Source: Candidatus Competibacteraceae bacterium (lineage in GTDB: Bacteria; Pseudomonadota; Gammaproteobacteria; Competibacterales; Competibacteraceae). From it: DNA of 64,000 bases. Shown here piece after piece: positions 51,720 through 60,725 of the stretch. The stretch covers positions 3,173,001 through 3,237,000 of the forward strand of contig CP065007.1 of NCBI GenBank assembly GCA_016699715.1. Direction: 5' to 3'. Numbering within the stretch: the stretch's first letter is position 1; every line of letters starts with the position of its first letter. Position numbers and translations under genes: made by a program. The notes beneath the pieces are model-generated. The model was not told the DNA's origin. It searched no databases and saw only the letters and a list, made by a program, of their open reading frames with translations.

Positions 51720-53281
51720 TTGGGCGCGGTCCACTGGTAGCTCCAGGTTTCGGTCAATACGTCGTCGCCGAGCTTCAGAAAGCAGCGCAGTTCAGCCGAG
51801 TCGTTTCCCTGCGGCAGCAGTTCGAAGGACACGCGCCAACCCTGGGTGTAGGCATTTTTCTGGGCCACGACGTTCTGAATCTGGCCGGCGGACGCGTTGA
51901 CCATCGCCTTTACCGGAGTCTCTTCCGGCAATTTGCTCAGGGCCTCGCCGCCGAAATCGATCACGAAGCGCCGCCGCGAGGCATCCAGATCGCCGGCGCC
52001 GCCGGCGCCCACCCGGCTGGTCAATACATGACCACCCGGAGAAAGGCTCGGCAGGTCGAGGGAGAAATACAGGCGGTAGTTAAACTCCAGTTGCTGGCCG
52101 ACCTCGACCGGTTTTTTCGGATTCCAGAACACGGCGATGTTGTCGTAGCGTTCGGCGGTGCTGGGGATTTCGATCAAGTGCACCGAACCCTTGCCCCACT
52201 CGCCCTCGGGTTCGATCCAGACGCTCGGCCGGGTGTGGTAATGCGCCTCCAGATCCTGGTAGTCGTCGAAATCGCGGTCGCGCTGCAACAAACCGAAGCC
52301 GCGCGGGTTGTTATCCTGGAAGGCGCTGATACGCAGCCGGGTCGGATTGTTGAGCGGCCGCCAAATCCATTCGCCGTCGCCGGTGGCCATCAGCAAACCG
52401 TCGGAATCGTGCACCTGTGGGCGGAAATCGTCGAAGAACCGCTCGTTCAAGGCGCCGTGGTAAAACATGCTGGTCAGCGGCGCCACGCCGAGTTTCCGCA
52501 CGCCTTCGCGGATAAAGAGATTGGCCTTGACATCGATCTGGGTATTGACGCCCGGCTTGATGACGAAGCGGTAGGCGCCGGTCAGACTCTGGCTGTCCAA
52601 CAGTGCGTACACGGTTAATTCGGTGGCGTCCTTGTCGGGTTTCTCCAGCCAAAACTCGCGAAAATAGGGAAATTCCTCGGGTTTGGTCAGGCCGGTGTCG
52701 ATGGCCAGGCCACGCGCCGAGAGACCGTAATTCTGATTCTGGCCGACGGCGCGAAAGTAGCTGGCGCCCAGAAACACCGCGACCTCGTCGTAATGGCTGT
52801 CGGTATGCAGCGGATACAACACCTTGAAGCCGGCGAACCCCAAATCCTTGGGCAGTTCCTCCGGCACCTCGTTCTTGCCATAATCGAACAGATTGTTGGC
52901 ATATTCCAAAGGCCGGCTCTCGCCCTCATCGACTACATTGATGGCCACCCGCTGGAAAAACAGGAAGCCCAGCGGCGCGAATTGGATCTCGAACGGCAGC
53001 GATTGGTCGCGCCACAGGCTCTTCTCCGCCCGGAAGCGGATGTCACGGTACTGGTCGTAATCCAGATGCTTGAGAAAATCGGGCAGCGTGTTGCTCTGTT
53101 CTTGAAAGGCTTGGGTCGCCAGCATTTCGGCGCGGCGGCGAACATCGGCGAAATTGAAACGTTTGGGAGGTGGCGTCGTGGCCTGGGTGGACTCGGGCAC
53201 GTTGGGCGCGCCGAAACTCGCCATCGGGTAAAACCAGACGCCGGTCAGCAGAACCAGACTCAGCAGCATGCGAAAGTTCAC
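51716..53281 (-). CDS. opgG: Glucans biosynthesis protein G
   Basis: Periplasmic protein needed for osmoregulated periplasmic glucan backbone branching or release. 521 residues from a GTG at 53281, chosen because GGGAG precedes it and it gives a clean signal peptide (FRMLLSLVLLTGVWF); E. coli OpgG is 511. A TTG start 54 bases upstream is possible. Characteristic text includes FNFADVRRRAEMLA, YDQYRDIRFRAEKSLW, TSMFYHGALNERFFDDFRPQ and HDSDGLLMATGDGEWIWRPL. First gene of the opgG-ORF-opgH operon. Confidence 0.95.
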   Translation of the reverse strand: MNFRMLLSLVLLTGVWFYPMASFGAPNVPESTQATTPPPKRFNFADVRRRAEMLATQAFQEQSNTLPDFLKHLDYDQYRDIRFRAEKSLWRDQSLPFEIQFAPLGFLFFQRVAINVVDEGESRPLEYANNLFDYGKNEVPEELPKDLGFAGFKVLYPLHTDSHYDEVAVFLGASYFRAVGQNQNYGLSARGLAIDTGLTKPEEFPYFREFWLEKPDKDATELTVYALLDSQSLTGAYRFVIKPGVNTQIDVKANLFIREGVRKLGVAPLTSMFYHGALNERFFDDFRPQVHDSDGLLMATGDGEWIWRPLNNPTRLRISAFQDNNPRGFGLLQRDRDFDDYQDLEAHYHTRPSVWIEPEGEWGKGSVHLIEIPSTAERYDNIAVFWNPKKPVEVGQQLEFNYRLYFSLDLPSLSPGGHVLTSRVGAGGAGDLDASRRRFVIDFGGEALSKLPEETPVKAMVNASAGQIQNVVAQKNAYTQGWRVSFELLPQGNDSAELRCFLKLGDDVLTETWSYQWTAPK

Positions 53282-53487
53282 GGTGTTACGGCTCCCTGGG
53301 CGTGTAATCCAATGAGGTTTTAAAGTCGTTTCCAAGCGTCGTATTGTATGGTTATTGAATCGTTCCGACCATGCCTTGACACCAGTGCCATTGAAGGTGA
53401 AGAAAGATTTTCCATCATTGGGGCTGTCCCAGCCGGTGAGGTTCCCCGTTTATCGGCGGTCCCGACCGGCTGGTTTTGCGTTTGGCT

Positions 53488-56400
53488 TTACATATTCCGC
53501 CGGTACTGTCCGCCGACCTCAAACAGGGCGTTGGTAATCTGCCCGAGCGAGCAGCAGCGCACCGCGTCCACCAGCACCGCGAACAGGTTCTCGTTGGCGA
53601 TGGCCGCCTGTTTCAGCCGCGCCAGCATCCGCTCGCCCTCCGGGTGATTTCGCGCCTGGAATTCCCGCAGCCGCCGCAACTGGCTCTGTTTTTCCTCCTC
53701 GGTGGAACGGGCCAGTTCGATCTTGATTTGATCACCCTTGGCGTTGGGGTTGCGGAAAGTGTTGACGCCGACGATGGGCAACGAGCCATCGTGCTTGAGG
53801 GTTTCGTAATATAGCGATTCCTCCTGAATCTTGCCGCGCTGATAGCCGGTTTCCATCGCCCCCAATACTCCGCCGCGCTCGCTGATCCGCTCGAACTCCC
53901 GCAACACCGCTTCTTCCACCAGGTCGGTCAATTCCTCGATGATGAACGCACCCTGATTGGGGTTCTCGTTCTTCGCCAAACCCCACTCCTTATTGATGAT
54001 CAACTGTACGGCCATGGCTCGCCGCACCGATTCCTCGGTCGGGGTAGTGATCGCCTCGTCGTAGGCGTTGGTGTGCAGGGAATTGCAGTTGTCGTAAATG
54101 GCGATCAAGGCCTGCAAGGTGGTGCGAATGTCGTTGAAATCCATTTCCTGGGCGTGCAGCGAACGGCCCGAGGTCTGAATGTGGTATTTCAGTTTCTGGC
54201 TGCGCTCGTTGGCGCCGTACTTGTCGCGCATGGCCGCGGCCCAAATCCGCCGCGCCACCCGACCCATCACCGCGTATTCCGGGTCCATGCCGTTGCTGAA
54301 GAAGAACGACAGATTCGGGGCGAAGTCATCAATGTGCATCCCGCGCGCCAGATAGGATTCGACGTAGCTAAAACCATTGGCCAGGGTAAAGGCCAGTTGT
54401 GAAATCGGATTGGCGCCGGCTTCGGCGATGTGATAGCCGGAAATCGAGACCGAGTAGAAATTCCTGATGCCGTGATGGACAAAATATTCCTGAATGTCGC
54501 CCATCATCTTCAACGCGAACTCGGTGGAGAAGATACAGGTGTTTTGACCCTGATCTTCCTTGAGAATATCGGCCTGCACCGTGCCCCGAACGTTAGCCAA
54601 CACCCATTCCCTGATTTTCTCGATCTCGTTGTCGGTTGGCGGCCGGTGATTGTCGCGTTCGAACTTCTCGATCTGCTGATCGAAAGCCGTGTTGAAAAAC
54701 ATCGCCAGAATCATCGGCGCGGGACCGTTGATGGTCATCGATACTGAAGTGGTCGGGCAGCACAGATCGAAGCCCGAATACAACACCTTGAGATCGTCCA
54801 GGGTGGCGATGGAGACGCCGGAATTGCCGACCTTGCCGTAGATGTCCGGCCGTTCGTCCGGGTCGCAACCGTACAGCGTCACCGAATCGAAGGCGGTGGA
54901 CAGCCGGGTGGCCTCGGCGTGCTCGGACAGTTTTTTGAAACGGCGATTGGTGCGGAACGGGTCGCCTTCGCCGGCGAACATCCGGGTCGGGTCCTCGTTT
55001 TCGCGCTTGAAGGCGAACACCCCGGCGGTATAGGGGAAGCTGCCGGGCAGATTCTCCCGCATCATCCAGCGCAGCAGCTCACCATGCTCCTCCAGGCGCG
55101 GAATCGCCACCTTGGGAATGCGGGTGCCGGACAGCGAGCGATGGGTCAACGGCGTGCGGATCTCCTTATCGCGAATCTTCACCACATACTCGTCACCCAG
55201 GTAACTTTCCCGCACCCGCGGCCACATGTCCACCAGCTTGCGGGCGTGCGGGTCCACCCGCGCTTCGACCTGCTCCAGCAATGGGTCCAGATCGGCGCTG
55301 GATTTACCCGTCGTTTCCAGCAACACCTTGACCGCGCGCAACTGCTGGCGCTGGCGGATCAATCCAACCTGCTCCTCCACCTGTCGGTGATAGCCGCGCA
55401 CGGTGTCGGCGATTTCCGCCAGATAGCGGGCGCGGGCCGCCGGCACGATCACGGTTTGAGCACTGGATGCCTTGTTCACCACCGGCGGCAAGCGGCCCGG
55501 CAGCAGTTCCAGCCCCTTGTCGCGCAGCAGCCCCACCACGCCGTGATAGAGCGCGCTCACGCCGTCGTCATTGAAACGGGCGGCGATGGTGCCGTAAACC
55601 GGCATGTCGTCCGGCGATTGGCCGAACGCCTTATGGTTGCGCTGCACCTGCTTGCGCACGTCGCGCAGCGCGTCCTCGGCGCCCTTGCGGTCGAACTTGT
55701 TGATCGCCACCGCGTCGGCGAAATCGAGCATGTCGATCTTTTCCAGTTGCGAAGCAGCGCCGAATTCCGGGGTCATCACATACAGCGAGCGATCCACCAG
55801 CGGCACGATGGCGGCGTCGCCCTGGCCGATGCCGGAGGTTTCGACGATCAGCAGGTCGAAACCGGCCAGCTTGCAGGCGGCGAGAATATCGCCCAAGGTT
55901 TCGGGGACTTCGCTGCCGGCGGCGCGAGTCGCCAGCGAACGCATGTAGAGATTGGGACCGGTCACGGCGTTCATGCGGATGCGGTCACCCAACAGCGCCC
56001 CGCCGGTCTTGCGGCGCGAGGGGTCGGCGGCGATCACCGCGATTTTCAGCCGGTCGTCCTGATCCAGCCGGAAGCGCCGCACCAGTTCGTCGGTCAGCGA
56101 GGACTTGCCGGAACCACCGGTGCCGGTGATGCCGAGCACCGGCACGATGCGCGCCTGAGCCTGATCGAGCACTTGTTGGCGCAGCGCCGGGGCGAGCGCC
56201 TGATTTTCCAGCGCGCTGATTAATCGGGCCAGCGCCCGCCAGTCACCGGCCTGGACCTCATCGAGGGTCTGGGGTGCGTACTGGGCGGGATCGATATCGC
56301 AGACCGTGATCATGTGGTCGATCATGCCCTGCAGGCCCATGGCCTGGCCGTCCTCCGGCGAGAAAATGCGGGCGACGCCGTACTCGTGCAGATCGTGGAT

Positions 56401-56760
56401 CTCCTCGGGCACGATGACGCCACCGCCGCCGCCAAAGACCTTGATATTGGCGCCGCCACGCTCCCGCAGCAGGTCGATCATGTACTTGAAAAATTCGACG
56501 TGGCCGCCCTGATAGGAACTGATGGCGATACCCTGGGCGTCTTCCTGCAAGGCGGCGGTCACGATGTCCTCCACCGAGCGGTTGTGGCCCAGATGGATGA
56601 CTTCCGCGCCGCTGGCCTGCAGGATGCGGCGCATGATGTTGATCGAGGCGTCGTGGCCGTCGAACAGGCTGGCGGCGGTAACGAAGCGAACCTTGTGCCG
56701 GGGCCGAACTTGATCGACACCGGGCATGGGGGGTCTGAACGAGCTGATGACCGCGGACAT
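53488..56760 (-). CDS. icmF: Fused B12-dependent isobutyryl-CoA mutase (IcmF)
   Basis: 1090 residues, the normal IcmF length. Order: N-terminal B12-binding domain with DGHDASIN (Asp34, His36), central MeaI-type G-protein chaperone with P-loop GITGTGGSGKSS at about 210-222, and C-terminal TIM-barrel mutase domain. Interconverts isobutyryl-CoA and n-butyryl-CoA (related enzymes take pivalyl-CoA) using adenosylcobalamin; the fused GTPase guards cofactor loading. RBS AGGAG precedes the ATG. Divergent from an AraC-type regulator. Confidence 0.94.
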   Translation of the reverse strand: MSAVISSFRPPMPGVDQVRPRHKVRFVTAASLFDGHDASINIMRRILQASGAEVIHLGHNRSVEDIVTAALQEDAQGIAISSYQGGHVEFFKYMIDLLRERGGANIKVFGGGGGVIVPEEIHDLHEYGVARIFSPEDGQAMGLQGMIDHMITVCDIDPAQYAPQTLDEVQAGDWRALARLISALENQALAPALRQQVLDQAQARIVPVLGITGTGGSGKSSLTDELVRRFRLDQDDRLKIAVIAADPSRRKTGGALLGDRIRMNAVTGPNLYMRSLATRAAGSEVPETLGDILAACKLAGFDLLIVETSGIGQGDAAIVPLVDRSLYVMTPEFGAASQLEKIDMLDFADAVAINKFDRKGAEDALRDVRKQVQRNHKAFGQSPDDMPVYGTIAARFNDDGVSALYHGVVGLLRDKGLELLPGRLPPVVNKASSAQTVIVPAARARYLAEIADTVRGYHRQVEEQVGLIRQRQQLRAVKVLLETTGKSSADLDPLLEQVEARVDPHARKLVDMWPRVRESYLGDEYVVKIRDKEIRTPLTHRSLSGTRIPKVAIPRLEEHGELLRWMMRENLPGSFPYTAGVFAFKRENEDPTRMFAGEGDPFRTNRRFKKLSEHAEATRLSTAFDSVTLYGCDPDERPDIYGKVGNSGVSIATLDDLKVLYSGFDLCCPTTSVSMTINGPAPMILAMFFNTAFDQQIEKFERDNHRPPTDNEIEKIREWVLANVRGTVQADILKEDQGQNTCIFSTEFALKMMGDIQEYFVHHGIRNFYSVSISGYHIAEAGANPISQLAFTLANGFSYVESYLARGMHIDDFAPNLSFFFSNGMDPEYAVMGRVARRIWAAAMRDKYGANERSQKLKYHIQTSGRSLHAQEMDFNDIRTTLQALIAIYDNCNSLHTNAYDEAITTPTEESVRRAMAVQLIINKEWGLAKNENPNQGAFIIEELTDLVEEAVLREFERISERGGVLGAMETGYQRGKIQEESLYYETLKHDGSLPIVGVNTFRNPNAKGDQIKIELARSTEEEKQSQLRRLREFQARNHPEGERMLARLKQAAIANENLFAVLVDAVRCCSLGQITNALFEVGGQYRRNM

Positions 56761-57019
56761 AGATAAGGATTCTCCTTAAAAGTAATGCGCTTTATGCGCT
56801 GAATAATACGCCTTTACAGCGGTTCCTGCGGCGAGAAGCCGCGCCACACCGAGGGACTCGCCGGCCGCTGCGGGCCGGTGGGCACGGCATGATCGCATCG
56901 GAACCCACCGCTTTCGATGAGTGCAATGGTAAATAGAATTGGAAGGCGGGATTTGCCAATATGGTTGCAATTCATGCCACTTTGAATGGTATTGTGATTT
57001 GACGCAAAACGAGTAGCCG
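56761..57019. promoter_or_regulatory. Divergent promoter region icmF / araC-type gene
   Basis: 259 bp between divergent starts, the likely binding region for the AraC-type regulator. No clear -35/-10 pair or inverted repeat was pinned down. Confidence 0.45.
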
Positions 57020-58039
57020 GTGATGACTGAGGTTGCGATAACGCCCGTGGCGTTCGTTCAAGCCATTGTGGCGGCCTATCGGCGCTACGGCAAAGACCCG
57101 GGTGATGCGCTGCGGCGGGCACGGATTGCGCCAGAATTCCTGTCGGACCCGCGAAACCGCGTCACTGGCTCGCAAATGCAAACCCTGTTCGGCATTGCCA
57201 TCCAGGAATTGGACGACGAGGCGCTGGGATGGTTTTCGCGCCGACTGCCGTGGGGTAGTTATGGGATGTTATGTCGGGCTGCCCTCGGATCGCCAACCCT
57301 GGAAGTTGCCCTGAAAAGATGGTGTCGCTATCACGGCTTGTTGACGGATGACATCGTACTGAAATTCACCGTAACCCGATCGGCGGCGTCCATCGCGATT
57401 CAGGTCAATCGGGATTTGGGCGAAATGGAGGAGTTCTGCTTCGCCACGCTCTTTCGGTATGTTCTCGGTTATGCCTGTTGGGCGGTGAATTCGCGGATAC
57501 CTTTGCTGGAAGCCTGTTTCCCTGTCGATGCCTTGGGGCATATCGAGGTCTATCGGATGCTCTTTCCCGGTCCACTGCATTTCCGTTCCGAGTCCGCCAG
57601 GATCAGTTTCGATCCTCAATACGCGGCGCTGTCGATTCGCCGGGATGACCGAGCCTTGAACAAGATGCTCCAGCACGCGGTTCCTCTCACGATATTTCCC
57701 TATCGGCGGGACCGGCTACTGGTGCAGCGGGTGCGCGAACTTTTGAGAATGCAACCCGATAGCCCGCATACTGGCGAGTCGCTGGCCATGGAACTCCATG
57801 TTTCGCCCAGGACCTTGCATCGGCAGTTGCAAGAAGAAGGCACCTCGTTGCAGGCCCTGAAGAATGAAATTCGGCGGGACCGGGCCGTTGAGTTGCTGAA
57901 CAGAACGTCCAGACCCATCAAGCAAATCGCGCTGGGAGTGGGATTTCTCAACGAAAAGAGCTTTTCCCGCGCATTCAAGCAATGGACGGGCGCGACGCCG
58001 GAATCCATCAGAGAAAAGGGCCGACATTTTGCTTCCTGA
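57020..58039 (+). CDS. AraC-family transcriptional regulator (ArgR/OruR-like N-terminus)
   Basis: 339 residues. N-terminal effector domain of the Arabinose_bd type (QAIVAAYRRYGKDPGDALRRA to LPWGSYGMLCRAAL), and C-terminal double HTH from about 240, with ESLAMELHVSPRTLHRQLQEEGTS-like first helix-turn-helix and IALGVGFLNEKSFSRAFKQWTG. Divergent from icmF, so regulation of icmF by an acyl-CoA-derived signal is likely but not shown. Two adjacent ATG codons (57020 and 57023). Confidence 0.9.
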   Translation: MMTEVAITPVAFVQAIVAAYRRYGKDPGDALRRARIAPEFLSDPRNRVTGSQMQTLFGIAIQELDDEALGWFSRRLPWGSYGMLCRAALGSPTLEVALKRWCRYHGLLTDDIVLKFTVTRSAASIAIQVNRDLGEMEEFCFATLFRYVLGYACWAVNSRIPLLEACFPVDALGHIEVYRMLFPGPLHFRSESARISFDPQYAALSIRRDDRALNKMLQHAVPLTIFPYRRDRLLVQRVRELLRMQPDSPHTGESLAMELHVSPRTLHRQLQEEGTSLQALKNEIRRDRAVELLNRTSRPIKQIALGVGFLNEKSFSRAFKQWTGATPESIREKGRHFAS

Positions 58040-58067
58040 GTTGATCGATGCCATTGGCGTTCGGCAC

Positions 58068-58844
58068 ATGCCCGTCACCGCGCCCGCCCGCATCGTCTCG
58101 CTGGTGCCCAGCATTACCGAACTGCTATTCGCGCTGGGGCTGGAAGATCAAATCGTGGGCCGTACTCATTACTGTATCCATCCCCAACCCGCCGTTGCGA
58201 CCATTCCCCGTGTCGGCGGCACCAAGAAAGTCAAATATGCCCGGCTCCAAGCGTTGCGCCCCACTCACGTCATCGTCAATATTGACGAAAACCCGCGCGA
58301 GCTGGCGGAACGGCTGATGGCCGATGGTTTACAAGTGATCGTGACCCATCCGCTGACCCTGGAAGACAACGTATCGCTGTATCGATTGATCGGCGGCATT
58401 TTCAATCGTGTGGCGGAAGCGGAGGCACTGGCGGCGCGGTTCGAGCGGACTTTGATGGAACTGCGTCAAGTCGCCTGGCCCCGGCGACAGGTGTTGTATT
58501 TGATTTGGCGCAAGCCGTGGATGGGCATCAATCGGGATACCTACATCGCCCGAATGTTAGCGCTGGTCGGCTGGGAAACGCTGCCGGCGGAATGCGAGGC
58601 GCGCTACCCGGAGCTGGAAATAAACCGGGCGCTACTGGACGCCGCCGATTTGATCCTGTTCAGCAGTGAGCCGTACCATTTTTTGCCGGAGGATTTGGAA
58701 AGCTTCGCCCGAGATTACGATTGTCCGCCCGAGAAGTTGCGGCTGATCGACGGGGAAATGACTTCGTGGTACGGCAGCCGGGCGATTCAGGGATTGCGTT
58801 ATATGGGGCAATTGGCCCGCGGTGATCTTATTTTTTGCAATTAA
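58068..58844 (+). CDS. BtuF-like cobalamin/metal-binding protein without signal peptide
   Basis: 258 residues. Helical-backbone metal receptor fold: RIVSLVPSITELLFALGLEDQIVGRTHYC, then VGGTKKVKYARLQALRPTHVIVN and a C-terminal GEMTSWYGSRAIQGLRYM. Bacterial homologues bind vitamin B12 or iron chelates in the periplasm, but no signal peptide is present here. The ATG at 58068 was preferred over a TTG at 58029; RBS evidence is weak for both. Beside the B12-dependent mutase, so a role in intracellular corrinoid handling is possible. Confidence 0.78.
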   Translation: MPVTAPARIVSLVPSITELLFALGLEDQIVGRTHYCIHPQPAVATIPRVGGTKKVKYARLQALRPTHVIVNIDENPRELAERLMADGLQVIVTHPLTLEDNVSLYRLIGGIFNRVAEAEALAARFERTLMELRQVAWPRRQVLYLIWRKPWMGINRDTYIARMLALVGWETLPAECEARYPELEINRALLDAADLILFSSEPYHFLPEDLESFARDYDCPPEKLRLIDGEMTSWYGSRAIQGLRYMGQLARGDLIFCN

Positions 58845-59032
58845 ACCCATGTGATTCCTTTCGTTAGCCTAACAGAGCATCAGCCTGCGCGTAAGGTACG
58901 AAAGCCAGAAGACTTGAGTACCTCCAAGCAGGGCGACGAAGTCGCCGCGTAGCGGTGACGCTCCAGCGAGGAGTTCGACGGCACGAAGCGCCAAGAATAC
59001 GATGTTCGGCTGGAAGCGATTGTTGGGCTGTG
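58845..59032. other. Intergenic region before the ParA-like gene
   Basis: 188 bp with no gene recognised; contains short GC-rich inverted motifs around GACGAAGTCGCC. Composition changes from here into the lower-GC gene that follows. Confidence 0.3.
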
Positions 59033-60088
59033 TTACTCAATCGCCGCCACAAGTTGTTGGATATTTGGCTGTTGATTGTTTAACTGTGACTGGTTGACCG
59101 TCACACTGCGTCCAGCCACAGTGTACTGCCCCGCCGTTAGGCGGACAATGGGAATTCCTAGAGAACTGGATATTACGGAAGCTGTGTTCGCATCAACAAT
59201 TTCAAACTGGAACATAGCGTTGAAACCACTGCGATTGCGAGGACTTCCAGACCCCGTTGGGTGAATGTAGAAGACGTTAGGGTTTCTCTGCCAAGTGGAC
59301 CAAATCTCATCGCCGATTTCATGGACAACGGTGCGAAATGCTTGAGCAGATCGAATGTACTGCGTCAGTCGATTGCCGACGTAGCAGTAAATTTTAGGAA
59401 TTGGAAGCCTGAACTGCTGGGAGTTTATGTAAAATTGCGACTGCTGGGCACCCGGAGTGCGCATCACTCCGTACAATAGGGCCAAAACCGCCCGGACCGC
59501 TCTTTTCGAAGAGCCGTCCGCTGAGAACGGGATAATGAGGCTATCGGATGCTGAAAGTGCGAGTTCGGTGTAAATCGAAAAACTCGGATTGCAATCGATA
59601 AATACCGTTGTGTTTTCTTGATCCCATATTCTTTGAATATCGTCCATAAGATCGCGAATCCAAGTGTGCACAACCCGCCAAGCGTCGGTGGGGCCGGGGA
59701 AGGTAGCCCCAAGTACTCTTGATGCCTGAATTTCTAGCTGCTCATCTCCCGGCACGAGATACAAATTGCCAGGAGCATAATGGTTGTGATCGGCAACCCT
59801 TATAACGTAGGTTGCTCCACTGTGCGGGTCAACGTATGGACTCCGTATCCGATCTTCAATGTATCCAGCAACTGTTTTTCTTGGTGTTTGCCCACTGAGC
59901 GTATCAAGCGCCAGATCTCCACCTACCATGCCACCAAGCAGCATTCCAGATGAGTTGGCCTGTGGGCACAGATCCACGACCAAAATTCTCCTAGCCGAGT
60001 GAGTGCGAGCGTACTCGCTTGCTATTTGAAAGGTTAGGTAGCTTTTGCCAACACCACCCTTGTTATTCCAGATCGCATATACAGCCAC
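59033..60088 (-). CDS. Orphan ParA-like ATPase
   Basis: 351 residues. Deviant Walker A NNKGGVGKS at 8-16, followed by ILVVDLCPQANSS, the switch II-like FIDCNPSFSIYTELAL and a late polar C-terminus. No ParB gene nearby and no plasmid markers. Its composition is lower-GC than neighbours. Region 200-345 (including YCYVGNRLTQYIRSA) has unusual length for ParA. Could be an accessory or defence-related ATPase; function unknown. Confidence 0.75.
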   Translation of the reverse strand: MAVYAIWNNKGGVGKSYLTFQIASEYARTHSARRILVVDLCPQANSSGMLLGGMVGGDLALDTLSGQTPRKTVAGYIEDRIRSPYVDPHSGATYVIRVADHNHYAPGNLYLVPGDEQLEIQASRVLGATFPGPTDAWRVVHTWIRDLMDDIQRIWDQENTTVFIDCNPSFSIYTELALSASDSLIIPFSADGSSKRAVRAVLALLYGVMRTPGAQQSQFYINSQQFRLPIPKIYCYVGNRLTQYIRSAQAFRTVVHEIGDEIWSTWQRNPNVFYIHPTGSGSPRNRSGFNAMFQFEIVDANTASVISSSLGIPIVRLTAGQYTVAGRSVTVNQSQLNNQQPNIQQLVAAIE

Positions 60089-60293
60089 GTTTTATGCCTC
60101 GGCTATCTGATTTGAACGCTTAACAGCCTAGCGTGGCTGCTGACATTAATGTTACAAAAATTATTGGACACCCCGCTCAAAGTTTCCGTATAACTTCCCA
60201 ACGGTTGAGTTATACGGCAGCACACTAACCCGAACCCGGATAGCCTGTTGAATAAAGCACAGGCCATTCCGTGTAAACCCTGCGATTTCGCTG
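60089..60293. other. Intergenic region after holC
   Basis: 205 bp between the ParA-like start and the holC stop. No RNA gene or terminator recognised; possible promoter of the ParA-like gene. Confidence 0.3.
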
Positions 60294-60725
60294 CTACAAC
60301 TTATGCGTCTCCGGCGGACAACCCCGCTCCCGGTACTGCCGGAACCGTTCGCGCGATTGCGCCAGCACCTCGGGATGCTGGTCCACCAGTTCCACCACCC
60401 GCTCGTAGCGCTCGAAACCTTCGGGCAAGGCATCGGCTAGGTTGATCAGCACCTGCGCCTCCACCGTCGCCGGCGTGACCGTGCCGACCAGCACCGGCGA
60501 GCCTTCCTCCCCCACCAGCGGATAGCGCTCGTGCGGAATGAAGCTATCCTGCCGGAAAGTCCACAACAGATCGTCCAGCGCCGCCGCCCGCGCCTCGGAG
60601 GTAGTGAACAGGTAGACGGTATGACCGAGGCTATACGCCTTGTCCGCCAACCGGCAGGCCAGCAGTGCCCGGCCAGTCTCCTTTTGGTCGGGCAACACGT
60701 AAAAATCAATGCGCGGCACGCCCAT
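60294..60725 (-). CDS. holC: DNA polymerase III chi subunit
   Basis: 143 residues. Part of the clamp-loader chi-psi pair that binds SSB. Text RIDFYVLPDQKETGRALLACRL, the middle FIPHERYPLVGEEGSPVLVG and the C-terminal RERFRQYRERG are typical. Start ATG overlaps the last 20 bp of pepA, the conserved pepA-holC order. Confidence 0.9.
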   Translation of the reverse strand: MGVPRIDFYVLPDQKETGRALLACRLADKAYSLGHTVYLFTTSEARAAALDDLLWTFRQDSFIPHERYPLVGEEGSPVLVGTVTPATVEAQVLINLADALPEGFERYERVVELVDQHPEVLAQSRERFRQYRERGCPPETHKL

